DNA from: Lachnospiraceae bacterium
GTDB taxonomy: Bacteria > Bacillota > Clostridia > Lachnospirales > Lachnospiraceae
DNA: 33,642 nt
Assembly (NCBI GenBank): GCA_017619635.1
Contig: JAFZRZ010000076.1
Location: forward strand, 1 to 33,642
Direction: 5' to 3'
Part shown: in pieces, positions 25,776-33,582 of the stretch
How positions within the stretch are numbered: the stretch's first letter is position 1
Layout of the letters: each line of letters begins with the position of its first letter
Notes under the pieces: model-generated
The model's input: only the letters and a program-made list of their open reading frames with translations
Database searches by the model: none
What the model was told of the DNA's origin: nothing
Program-made: the position numbers and the translations under genes

Positions 25776-27557
25776 TTATTCTATGCGCTGTATATTTGAG
25801 ATATCGGTATCTATGAGCATTGAATAATTGGTGTGATAGATAACAAATCCAACAGGCTGTCCCGGAGATTTCTTAACATGCTTCTTCTGAATGTAGTCTA
25901 TCTCTATCTGACCCTCACCGTCTGCCTTGCTGTAGTGGGCAGCAAGTCTTGCCGCCTCCTCAAACGTGGTATCAGGCAGTTCTTTGTTCTCGCTCTTTAC
26001 TATCACATGGCTTCCCGGTCTTTTCTTTGCATGAAACCACCAGTCATTACCCGTTGCCACTTTAAAGGTGAGCTCCTCGTTCTGATAGTTGTTCTTGCCG
26101 ACATACATATGAAATCCATCAGAGCTTATGTAATGAAAAGGTTTGCTGACAAATCTCTGTTTCTTAGCGATTCCTTTTTTCTTAATAAAGCCGCTGTCGG
26201 TCAACTCTCTCTTAATATCGTTAAGATCCTCTTCCTTTTCTGCTATATCCAGAGAAGTCATTATGGATTCCAGATGGTCTATCTCGTTTTTAACCTGTAT
26301 GGTAAGTCCCTCTAAAGCCTCTTTTGTCCTTTTTAATTTACCGTATCTGTCAAAGTACTTTGCTGCATTCTCCATGGGGGTAAGATCGGGATCAAGAGGT
26401 ATTGTTATCTTATCTCCCGTATAGTAGTTATCAGCCTCATAACTCTTTGAACCCTCAGGTATGTTATAGCCGTAGGTATGCAAGAGCTCGCCGTATACCT
26501 TGTATTTATCCATCTTTTCGGTATCTTTTAACTGCTTAAGCTGAAGATCGTATTTTTTAACATCCCTTTCAAGATGCAGGCTGACTATCTTTCTTAAGTC
26601 GACACTCTTTTGTCTGATACGTGTGATCTTCTCCTTTTCGGCATAGAAAGCGATTATTAGTTTTGAGGCACTGTCCATGTGTTTCTGATCAGAATCAGCA
26701 TAGCTTTTCACAGGTAGCATGCAGTAATCCTTCGGCATGCCGTTCTCATAAAGTATCACAGGATCATAATCGTTTTCCTTCACCTTTTTCATGAGAGAGT
26801 CAAACACTTCATAAAGTTTGTGTTTATCTTCGTCAGTAAGTCTGTCTGTTGCCCCGTGTGCATCTTCAACCTGTGAGCATATCTCGTTTGCCATCATCGG
26901 AGACAGGCCCGTATAGGTACTGTAAATTGCTTTGAACGTCTCCATCGGTTTACATAACGCAATATCAATGAACTCTTTTTCATTTGTTTTAAGTGGATTG
27001 AGCTTGTCTTCTGTCTTTGGAACAAAATACTCCGATCCCGGCAGCACCTCTCTGACCGAGCTCACAAGTCCCGATATATGTTTTATGCTCTCCAAGACTT
27101 TATTCTCATCATCGGTAAATATGATGTTGCTGTATTTACCCATCAGCTCCACTATGAGCTTTTTACGCTTAAGATCTCCCATCTCGTCAAGATGTTCTAT
27201 CTCAAAAACGATGATCCTCTCAAAATCCGGCTGGTAAATATCCACTATGCGGCCGTTCTGTATATGTTTCCTTAAGAACATGCAAAAAGTCGGTGCGACT
27301 TCGGGACTGACTTTGTTATCGTCAGTTATGTAAACCAAAGGAAGAGACGCGTTCGCACTTAAGACCACCCTTACCTGTGCCCTCTTTGTAACACTTTCGT
27401 CTGACTCAAAATCGCCGCCGTTTTCACGGCGGCTTGTCTTTATAGTCAGTAATATCTCATCTTTTTCCGGCTGTGCGATCTTGCTTATCCTGCCGTCCAA
27501 GCAGGTATCTTTCAGATCATGCACAATGGCTGAAATCGTAATGCCATCAAATGCCAT
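25776..27557 (-). CDS. rqcH: RqcH (NFACT/Rqc2 family, FbpA-like)
   Basis: Binds stalled 50S subunits and directs C-terminal alanine tailing of nascent chains for proteolysis; older annotations call it fibronectin-binding protein. The 593-residue protein shows NFACT-N (about 1-150, MAFDGITISAIVHDL), central HhH and coiled-coil regions (about 180-430) and NFACT-R (about 470-580, GNDWWFHAKKRPGSHVIVKS, shown in part). The Asp-Arg pair needed for tRNA binding in B. subtilis RqcH appears as Glu113-Arg114 (PDFERIIVFEI), a conservative change. AGAGGAG lies nine bases before the ATG. It starts 15 bases after the clostripain-like gene and is followed by the yicC promoter. Confidence 0.92.
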   Translation of the reverse strand: MAFDGITISAIVHDLKDTCLDGRISKIAQPEKDEILLTIKTSRRENGGDFESDESVTKRAQVRVVLSANASLPLVYITDDNKVSPEVAPTFCMFLRKHIQNGRIVDIYQPDFERIIVFEIEHLDEMGDLKRKKLIVELMGKYSNIIFTDDENKVLESIKHISGLVSSVREVLPGSEYFVPKTEDKLNPLKTNEKEFIDIALCKPMETFKAIYSTYTGLSPMMANEICSQVEDAHGATDRLTDEDKHKLYEVFDSLMKKVKENDYDPVILYENGMPKDYCMLPVKSYADSDQKHMDSASKLIIAFYAEKEKITRIRQKSVDLRKIVSLHLERDVKKYDLQLKQLKDTEKMDKYKVYGELLHTYGYNIPEGSKSYEADNYYTGDKITIPLDPDLTPMENAAKYFDRYGKLKRTKEALEGLTIQVKNEIDHLESIMTSLDIAEKEEDLNDIKRELTDSGFIKKKGIAKKQRFVSKPFHYISSDGFHMYVGKNNYQNEELTFKVATGNDWWFHAKKRPGSHVIVKSENKELPDTTFEEAARLAAHYSKADGEGQIEIDYIQKKHVKKSPGQPVGFVIYHTNYSMLIDTDISNIQRIE

Positions 27558-27572
27558 AACAAAATACTCCTC

Positions 27573-29942
27573 TTAAGGTATAACGGGTGTCCAGTATTTC
27601 TGATTGTAGATATCCGTAAACCTGTATGTTGCCTGTGTGGGTGAGCCCGCTATCTTCACATTTGATATCTGTGTGTTTGATGTAAGCGTGATCTTTGCAT
27701 CAAGAAGATAACTGTCACTGTACTCACCGTCATATGTGTAGTAATCACAGATGGGTTCAATGACATCACCTGCTTTTACCTCTTCTATGTTCTTTGCGAC
27801 TGCATCTGTCTCACCCTCAGTGTACACGTAACGTGCTCCCGAGATGTAACCGTCAGGATTAGCACTGTCAAAGGTGAGCAGAAGCTCTGCTCTCTCACCG
27901 TTTAAGAAACATGGCACATATCCTGTGATCGTATATGAATCCGAATAATCGACGGTATCCATGTGATAGTAAGGAACGACCTGACCGTCTATGGCAAGCC
28001 ATGTTCCGTCATACTCACCGATGAGATTTCCGTCATCATCAAACTCAAACACGTTGTCCATACCAAGATCGATATAGCCTTCACCGTCATCGACAAACAC
28101 GTTGAGTTCAACATCCTGGACCAGATCCCACTGATCTTCCGACATTATGAGCTTGTTTGTTCCGCCTGCTGATGTCCACTTTATGTTGTTAACATCAAGG
28201 TAGTTGTCTGATATATAATCTGCTGTCTCCTGATCGCTTATATCACGGCCCATGAACAGATCAAGAACAGATGCATCAAATCCGTATGATGAAGCGGAAC
28301 CGCTTGATGAGCCTGATCCTCCGAGCATTCCCGAAAGCATTGACATTATCTCATCAGAACTTCCGCCTGAAGGAGCATTAACGCTTCCTCCGCCGAGTAA
28401 TGAACCTGTAAGAGAAGAATATGGATTTGATGTACCGCCGGCTGCCATCTGACCTGCTGTTTCAGTCGATGCAAACTGCTGTATACACTTTGAGTACTCG
28501 CTGTCCATTCCGATCTTCTTAAACAGATTGAGCGCATTGCTAACCTTACCGGTTTTCTGATAAGGGAAGTAGATCGCAAGTCCGTGAGCATCGGTCATGC
28601 TTGAAGACGTTCTGTTATACTTTATTGCTCCCTTAAGAGCATCAGCCAGCTCCTTACCTTCCTGATTACCTATATTCTCGCAGAAATGCACAAGGTCTAT
28701 CTGGTCTATCTTTGATGACTGTGCAAACTCTCTTGTGTTCCTTCTTGCGTTTGAAACCTTCTTGTATCCGTCATTCTTTATAAGATCATTTGTAGACTTT
28801 GCAAATTCGGTCAGCTGATCGGGAACCGTTGCCTTAAGTTCTGCCAGATCAACTACAGACAGTGTGGTCTTCTGACCTCTGCACTTCTGGTTACATACAT
28901 CCACGAAATCATCTATGATGTTCTTTCCTATCTCAACCGTTGGCATGGAGGTATTTGCAGAAAGCTTTGTGAGCCAGTCTGTGTAATACCAGCCGACACC
29001 GGGCTCCGTCTCTTCGGATGCGATCATGTAATCGGCATACTTTTCTAGCATGAGACCGTTTTCAACGGTAGCCATAAGGCAGGTGTCAAAACCTATGAAA
29101 TCATAGTATATGCCCGCATTACTGAGAGCCGTATCCAGTCCTGCGAGGTTCATTGATCCTGCTGATGAATTCTTTTCATCATATCCGTAACCTGTGATCG
29201 AACCGCCGCCGTGATCCCAAAGGATAAGATCCATCCTGTCTGCCGGGAAATTCTTTGCACCATAGTTTATAAATGATGTAAGTGTGGCGGGATCCACCAT
29301 TGCACCATTACCCATATCCGATTCAAGACATACAAACTTTCCGTCTTTGATCTGATATATCTGGTTCTTTGAAGAACTTATGACATTGTTCTTCCATGCC
29401 TTACATCCGCCAGTATAAACGATAAGATTCACCTTGTCAGAAATATTTGCTTTTAACATCTCGTTAAGGTCATTTGTTGCCATACCGCTCTTTGATTCAA
29501 GGTCGGTACCGCACATGTAGACCATTATAGTGACGGTATCCTGTCCGTTACCCTTAACGGTAAATCTCTTATCTCTCGCACCTTCGGCAACAGTCATGTC
29601 TGCCTGTGTGGTATTTGTCGAAGTTGAAACATAACTGTCCTGAGTCTGGGTCTGGCCGGTAAGATCATAAAGACCGGTCTGATCTGTGGATATATCTCCG
29701 CCTCCTCCCAGGAATGACTTGATAAGGAAAAAGATAATGAGTATGGCAGCACCGCCCATACCAACGCCTCTTGTTCCCGATCTTCTTGCGCTTCCTCCTC
29801 CGGATAACTGTGTATGAGAGCTGTTTGAATGTGAGCTCACATTTCCGACCGGTCCTGTTCCGAGTCCGCTTCCTTTTTTATTTACACTGCTCGAGCCTTC
29901 TGTGACATGTTTCTCACGGCCCGTAGGTCTGTTCTTATCCAT
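27573..29942 (-). CDS. Membrane-anchored clostripain-like Cys peptidase (family C11)
   Basis: A 789-residue protein. A Ser/Gly-rich, basic N-terminal segment (1-60), probably cytoplasmic, precedes one membrane helix (about 63-79), a Thr/Gln-rich spacer, and a C11 peptidase domain (about 135-500) with catalytic His244 in LILWDHGGG and Cys288 in IGFDTCLMA. A Gly/Ser-rich insert (about 500-560, repeated GGS and MLSG units) leads to a beta-rich C-terminal domain of about 230 residues. Family members cleave after Arg or Lys, often with self-processing. SD GGAGG lies eight bases before the ATG; a start five codons upstream contains the SD and is rejected. It sits directly upstream of rqcH and may share its transcript. 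The surface substrate is unknown. Confidence 0.85.
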   Translation of the reverse strand: MDKNRPTGREKHVTEGSSSVNKKGSGLGTGPVGNVSSHSNSSHTQLSGGGSARRSGTRGVGMGGAAILIIFFLIKSFLGGGGDISTDQTGLYDLTGQTQTQDSYVSTSTNTTQADMTVAEGARDKRFTVKGNGQDTVTIMVYMCGTDLESKSGMATNDLNEMLKANISDKVNLIVYTGGCKAWKNNVISSSKNQIYQIKDGKFVCLESDMGNGAMVDPATLTSFINYGAKNFPADRMDLILWDHGGGSITGYGYDEKNSSAGSMNLAGLDTALSNAGIYYDFIGFDTCLMATVENGLMLEKYADYMIASEETEPGVGWYYTDWLTKLSANTSMPTVEIGKNIIDDFVDVCNQKCRGQKTTLSVVDLAELKATVPDQLTEFAKSTNDLIKNDGYKKVSNARRNTREFAQSSKIDQIDLVHFCENIGNQEGKELADALKGAIKYNRTSSSMTDAHGLAIYFPYQKTGKVSNALNLFKKIGMDSEYSKCIQQFASTETAGQMAAGGTSNPYSSLTGSLLGGGSVNAPSGGSSDEIMSMLSGMLGGSGSSSGSASSYGFDASVLDLFMGRDISDQETADYISDNYLDVNNIKWTSAGGTNKLIMSEDQWDLVQDVELNVFVDDGEGYIDLGMDNVFEFDDDGNLIGEYDGTWLAIDGQVVPYYHMDTVDYSDSYTITGYVPCFLNGERAELLLTFDSANPDGYISGARYVYTEGETDAVAKNIEEVKAGDVIEPICDYYTYDGEYSDSYLLDAKITLTSNTQISNVKIAGSPTQATYRFTDIYNQKYWTPVIP

Positions 29943-29976
29943 AACAACAACCTCCATTCAATAATAACCAACTCAC

Positions 29977-29985
29977 ATTTTATCA
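29977..29985 (-). promoter_or_regulatory. Extended -10 promoter for the C11 peptidase-rqcH unit
   Basis: TGATAAAAT (TGn plus a five-of-six match to TATAAT) lies just downstream of the terminator of the VWA gene and about 35 bases before the start codon. The same nine bases occur in front of the sigma-factor gene. Confidence 0.45.
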
Positions 29986-29998
29986 CTTATCAGGCATC

Positions 29999-30030
29999 AA
30001 AAAAAGTCCCCTTTGTGTGAAGGGGACTTT
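29999..30030 (-). terminator. Intrinsic terminator of the sigma/anti-sigma/VWA operon
   Basis: AAAGTCCCCTT pairs perfectly with AAGGGGACTTT around a six-base loop on the minus strand and is followed by TTTT. It starts about ten bases after the VWA gene stop. Confidence 0.9.
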
Positions 30031-30040
30031 GCTGTTAATC

Positions 30041-31804
30041 TTATTCGTACCATGCTCCTGTGTCTGAACCGTTTAAAACAGTTTCCATCAGAGAGAGGAA
30101 TTCCTGCTTGTATTCATCATCGGGATCGATCTTCTTAACATTCTTTATAGCCTGTTCGATCGCTTCTTCTCTTGACATATCCACAAGGTATTCGCTTCCT
30201 GTGAGTGCCATTGCATACTCTGCAACGCTTGTTGCGAAGATGAAGTCATCCGAAGGTCTGTTGGTGTAGTTATCTGCACTTATGGGGAACTCAAGGTACT
30301 TTGACTCATTCTTGTCGGGATCCTTGTATGCTATTGAAAGAGTGCACCACTCATCCTTAGAGTTTCCTTTTTCAGATATAACGCTGTCCTGATACTTAAG
30401 ATCTCCGCCCTTTGAGCTGTTTGATGCAAGTGTTATCTCGTATACAGCTGTTACCTGATGACCTGCGCCGAGTTCTCCGCCGTCCTTTGTATCATCTGTG
30501 AAATCCTCTGCCGCAAGTGCTCTGTTCTCATAACCGACCAGTCTGTACTGAGATACCATAGCGGGATTGAACTCAACCTGAAGCTTTGTATCCTTTGCTA
30601 TTGTATAGAGTGTGGAATTCATCTCTTCCACCAAAACCTTCTCTGCTTCATTTATTGAATCAATGTATGAATAATTTCCGTTTCCTGCATCTGCAAGTGT
30701 TTCAGCTGTTGTGTCATTGTAGTTGCCCATACCGAAACCGAGAACTGAAAGGAATACACCTGAATCCTTCTTTTCGCTTATAAGATCCTTAAGATCGTCG
30801 CCTGAGCACTTACCTATATTGAAATCACCGTCAGTTGCAAGGATGACTCTGTTGTTTCCGCCCTTTATGAAGTTCTCTTCTGCTATCTCATAAGCAAGCT
30901 CGATACCGCCTTCACCGTTTGTTGCGCCGCCTGCCTTAAGCTTTTCAAAAGCTCTGTTGATCTTTGAAGTCTGATCACCGGGAACACCTTCAAGTACAAC
31001 ATTTGTTCCGCTTGCATATGTTACGATCGAGACTCTGTCATTCTCTGTGAGGTTCTCAACTAAAAGCTCCATTGCATCCTTTAAAAGAGGAAGCTTGTTT
31101 GAGCTGTTCATTGAACCTGATATATCAAGAAGGAAGACAATGTTTGAATCGGGTTTATTCTTCTCCTTAAGATCCTTTGTGTTTACTCCAAGGATCATCA
31201 GCATGTTGTTCTTGTTCCAGGGACAGTCGGAAACGACTGCATCAACACCGAATCTCTCACCGTTCTTGGGAGCTGAATAATCATACTTAAAGTAGTTTAT
31301 AAGCTCTTCTGCACGTATCGAACCCTCGGGGAAGTTGTATAATCCGTAACCTTCATTTACGAATCTTCTCATGTTAGCATAACTTGCTGTATCCACATCT
31401 GCCGCAAATGTTGAAAGTGGATCACTCATCACACTGTTGAATCCGCTTTCGGGATTGAAGGTGTATGTCTCACCTGAAGCATCATTATTAAGTGAGTATC
31501 TTCTTTCAGGTACAAACGACTGCTTTTTTGCCGATGAGCTGTCATAATCGTACCATGCTTCACCTTCTGCTTCTGCTGCCGGCTCATATTCAACCGCATA
31601 TGATGCATCGTTTGATGCCGTTGCTGCCGAACTCTCTGATTTTGAATGATCACTCGAGTTTGTTGACGCATCCGAAGCTGCCTCATCGGTTGCTTCATAT
31701 GCTGTTGCAGGTGCTGTGTCAGATGTTGATGAGCTTCCGCATCCTGCGACTGTTGTAACTGCCATTATAGTTGCGAGTAATAAAACGACTATTCTCTTCT
31801 TCAT
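30041..31804 (-). CDS. VWA-domain lipoprotein (YfbK-like)
   Basis: A 587-residue exported lipoprotein. The signal peptide KKRIVVLLLATIMAVTTVAG leads to the lipobox Cys at 22. A low-complexity Ala/Ser/Glu region (about 25-95) is followed by a von Willebrand N-domain (about 120-190, DVDTASYANMRRFV), a VWA domain with the metal-binding MIDAS DISGSM (about 227-232) and a DUF3520-like C-terminal domain. The combination is that of E. coli YfbK. It is the third gene behind the ECF sigma factor and anti-sigma factor, so it could sense or be controlled by envelope state. GGGAGG lies nine bases before the ATG; a start eleven codons upstream is rejected because it would place the SD in the reading frame and precede the signal peptide. 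The SD can be hidden by a 13-bp inverted repeat. Confidence 0.88.
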   Translation of the reverse strand: MKKRIVVLLLATIMAVTTVAGCGSSSTSDTAPATAYEATDEAASDASTNSSDHSKSESSAATASNDASYAVEYEPAAEAEGEAWYDYDSSSAKKQSFVPERRYSLNNDASGETYTFNPESGFNSVMSDPLSTFAADVDTASYANMRRFVNEGYGLYNFPEGSIRAEELINYFKYDYSAPKNGERFGVDAVVSDCPWNKNNMLMILGVNTKDLKEKNKPDSNIVFLLDISGSMNSSNKLPLLKDAMELLVENLTENDRVSIVTYASGTNVVLEGVPGDQTSKINRAFEKLKAGGATNGEGGIELAYEIAEENFIKGGNNRVILATDGDFNIGKCSGDDLKDLISEKKDSGVFLSVLGFGMGNYNDTTAETLADAGNGNYSYIDSINEAEKVLVEEMNSTLYTIAKDTKLQVEFNPAMVSQYRLVGYENRALAAEDFTDDTKDGGELGAGHQVTAVYEITLASNSSKGGDLKYQDSVISEKGNSKDEWCTLSIAYKDPDKNESKYLEFPISADNYTNRPSDDFIFATSVAEYAMALTGSEYLVDMSREEAIEQAIKNVKKIDPDDEYKQEFLSLMETVLNGSDTGAWYE

Positions 31805-31814
31805 AAAAAAATTC

Positions 31815-31905
31815 CTCCCATAAATAACTTTTTTCATTGTATCCTCAAGGCTTTTTCATTCCCTGTTATTTATTATACGATACAACTCTTAATTATTTAT
31901 GGGAG
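31815..31905 (-). promoter_or_regulatory. Nested inverted repeats over the leader and SD of the VWA gene
   Basis: On the minus strand CTCCCATAAATAA (31905-31893) is perfectly complementary to TTATTTATGGGAG (31827-31815), which contains the SD. Inside, TTGTATC (31885-31879) pairs with GATACAA (31843-31837). The flanking A- and T-runs extend the pairing. A TATAAT (31876-31871) lies in the innermost loop. As RNA the outer stem would block translation of the lipoprotein in transcripts that come from the upstream genes, while a transcript begun at the internal TATAAT would lack the 5' arms. A small terminal-inverted-repeat element is the alternative reading. Confidence 0.6.
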
Positions 31906-31930
31906 TTTTTGAAATTTTTTTTAAATTTTT

Positions 31931-32815
31931 TTATTCTGCCTTATTTTCTTCGTAGATCACTTCTTTTGTGTCATCGTTTTTTATGACAGAAACCAGTTTA
32001 AAAGTGCCATCCTCAGCCTTATTGATGATCATCAGGTATTTATCGCCTGTAGCCTCATCCGTGAATCCGTAAGTGAGCTCATTCTCATTTGTTTTGACTT
32101 CGTTATTCTGTGTAAGTTCTGTCATTTCTTCAACAGCCTCAAATCCGACAGGATCCTTTATTCCGATGACGCTTAGCTGCAGTGCTATCTTTGTCGCATC
32201 AGACATCTCACACTCCAAAGCCTCTGAGATGTCTTTTGTCATCTGATCATCAACACGTATTGTGTCTCCAGCTTTTGTATAACGCTTCTCATCAGTCTCA
32301 GCACTGAGTGTATTCTTATTTGCATCTGCGTTTGTGCCCTCTTCAGCCTCAGCTTCAACTGCCGCTGCCGGTGCCTCATCAAACACAGCTGACTCGTCTG
32401 AAGAATATTGTGCAACTGCCTCTTCAGCTTTTTCATATGAAGCCTCTTCCGATGCCGCATCACATGAAGCCGCCGCATCCGAAGCCTCATATGCCACTGC
32501 CGCATCCGACATCGCTGTTGCCGAATTTGAACTTTTTGACCCGCCTATCATCCTGAAGGCTCCTATCGCAAGGATGAGACACGCTGCCGCTGCCACAAAC
32601 CTGCTTATGTTCGATATGGTGTTTTTCCTGTGTATCTTTTTGATAACAGGATCTGCCTCTTTTTCTGTTTCTGTTTCTTCTTTTTTATTGATATAGGTTA
32701 TCTTTTCGTTTTTCTTATTTGCTTCGTATTCGTCTACACCTGCTTCTATCCTACTCCAGAGATCCGGCAGTTCCAAGCTTATGGCATCTCTGTATTCAGT
32801 TTCCAAACTCTTCAT
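31931..32815 (-). CDS. Putative anti-sigma factor, single-pass membrane protein
   Basis: A 294-residue protein with a cytoplasmic N-terminal region (about 1-65, with LPDLWSRIEAGVDEYEANKK), one membrane segment (about 71-90), an extracellular Ala/Ser/Glu-rich stretch (about 95-165) and a C-terminal soluble domain (about 175-290). No zinc-binding anti-sigma motif (HxxxCxxC) is visible, so the assignment rests on size, topology and its position overlapping the sigma gene by 20 bases. AGGAGG lies ten bases before the ATG inside the sigma coding sequence, implying coupled synthesis. The low-complexity region closely resembles that of the VWA lipoprotein next door, so both may be exposed together at the cell surface. 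Confidence 0.72.
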   Translation of the reverse strand: MKSLETEYRDAISLELPDLWSRIEAGVDEYEANKKNEKITYINKKEETETEKEADPVIKKIHRKNTISNISRFVAAAACLILAIGAFRMIGGSKSSNSATAMSDAAVAYEASDAAASCDAASEEASYEKAEEAVAQYSSDESAVFDEAPAAAVEAEAEEGTNADANKNTLSAETDEKRYTKAGDTIRVDDQMTKDISEALECEMSDATKIALQLSVIGIKDPVGFEAVEEMTELTQNNEVKTNENELTYGFTDEATGDKYLMIINKAEDGTFKLVSVIKNDDTKEVIYEENKAE

Positions 32816-33356
32816 AATAGCCGTACCTCCTTAGTTTTTTAATAGCCTCTCTGTAACGCCAGGTCACCGTTCCCATCGGGATTCCCAGCATCTCAGATAT
32901 TTCGGCAAATGTCATATCTGATAATATCTTCATATTTATGATCTGCTGCTGCTTGGGATCCAGCATGCTTATCGCTTCCTTTATCCCCACAGACTCGATC
33001 ACCTCAGTCTCTGTATCATCATCTGAGACCGGTTCGATAACGGGAGTGTCATCATCTTCTTTTGCGAAGCTGTCCAAAACCTCCCTCTTTCGCTTTCGCA
33101 TATGGTCTATCGCCATATTTCTGGCAATGGTAGCCAGATAACCTTTGTGTCCGCTTCCTTCCTTATACTTGTCAGCGTTCTGCCACAGTTTTATAAAGAA
33201 CTCACTGGTGATATCCTCCGCATCCTCGGCCTGTCCCACAACACCGTAGACAACCCTGTAGATATAGGATAGATACTCATCATAGATATCCTTTAATCCG
33301 TCTTTATCGCCGTTAAGTATCCTCTGGATGCAGGCACTGAATGCCTGATCTGTCAA
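32796..33356 (-). CDS. ECF-type RNA polymerase sigma factor
   Basis: A 186-residue sigma-70 family protein with region 2 (about 20-90, SYIYRVVYGVVGQAEDAEDI and NMAIDHMRKRKRE) and region 4 (about 130-178, LDPKQQQIINMKILSDMTFAEISEML then GTVTWRYREAIKKL, shown in parts), joined by an acidic linker. There is no sigma region 1 or 3, as in ECF factors. The start is taken as TTG because AAAGGAG sits six bases before it; an in-frame ATG seven codons upstream would put the SD inside the gene. It heads an operon with the anti-sigma factor and the VWA lipoprotein. The target promoters are unknown. Confidence 0.87.
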   Translation of the reverse strand: MTDQAFSACIQRILNGDKDGLKDIYDEYLSYIYRVVYGVVGQAEDAEDITSEFFIKLWQNADKYKEGSGHKGYLATIARNMAIDHMRKRKREVLDSFAKEDDDTPVIEPVSDDDTETEVIESVGIKEAISMLDPKQQQIINMKILSDMTFAEISEMLGIPMGTVTWRYREAIKKLRRYGYYEEFGN

Positions 33357-33443
33357 TGTTTGCTCCTTTCGGGGCATATCATATCTTTGTTACAGATACG
33401 ATCATCAGCCCAAAATTTATGGTGTATTTTACGAATATTTATA

Positions 33444-33452
33444 ATTTTATCA
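33444..33452 (-). promoter_or_regulatory. Extended -10 promoter of the sigma operon
   Basis: TGATAAAAT on the minus strand gives a leader of about 80 bases. Its -35 region holds one copy of a 9-bp direct repeat rather than TTGACA, suggesting an activated promoter. Confidence 0.4.
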
Positions 33453-33464
33453 CATTTTCTTTTT

Positions 33465-33502
33465 GCCAGACAGTTTTTAGCAAAAAAGGGACCGCCAGAC
33501 AG
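33465..33502 (-). repeat. 9-bp direct repeat with 29-bp period at the sigma promoter
   Basis: CTGTCTGGC on the minus strand occurs twice, at 33502-33494 and 33473-33465. The proximal copy overlaps the -35 position of the sigma operon promoter. The layout suits binding by an activator or a stretch of cooperative regulator sites. Confidence 0.45.
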
Positions 33503-33533
33503 CCAATGTCATTAAGTTAAGATGACAAAACAA

Positions 33534-33571
33534 AGATCTCTATATCAGAAATGATATAGGGGTCTTTTTTT
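33534..33571 (+). terminator. Intrinsic terminator on the plus strand, no plus-strand gene upstream
   Basis: AGATCTCTATATCA pairs with TGATATAGGGGTCT around GAAA (two G-U pairs in the plus-strand RNA), followed by seven T. Read as minus-strand RNA the same stem has two A-C mismatches and a poorer T-tract, so the plus strand is favoured. Confidence 0.75.
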
Positions 33572-33582
33572 ATAAAAAACAC

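Larger units (their letters stand above)
33452..33571 (+). ncRNA. Candidate small RNA with three hairpins, divergent from the sigma gene
   Basis: A perfect TATAAT at 33440-33445 (without a good -35) and an intrinsic terminator at 33534-33571 bracket about 120 bases with no reading frame of note. Hairpins: CTTTTTGC/GCAAAAAAG at about 33460-33489, TGTCAT/ATGACA at 33507-33527, and the terminator. The same region could instead be an upstream control region of the minus-strand sigma operon, or the tail of a degraded element. Confidence 0.3.

Noticed and set aside
32308..32696. Plus-strand reading frames over the anti-sigma gene (also 15628-15939 over rny and 28252-28452 over the peptidase)
   Set aside because: They are antisense shadows of repetitive coding sequence, with biased composition and no SD.
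33465..33502. CRISPR-like repeat-spacer unit
   Set aside because: Only two 9-base copies, too short and too few, with no cas genes.
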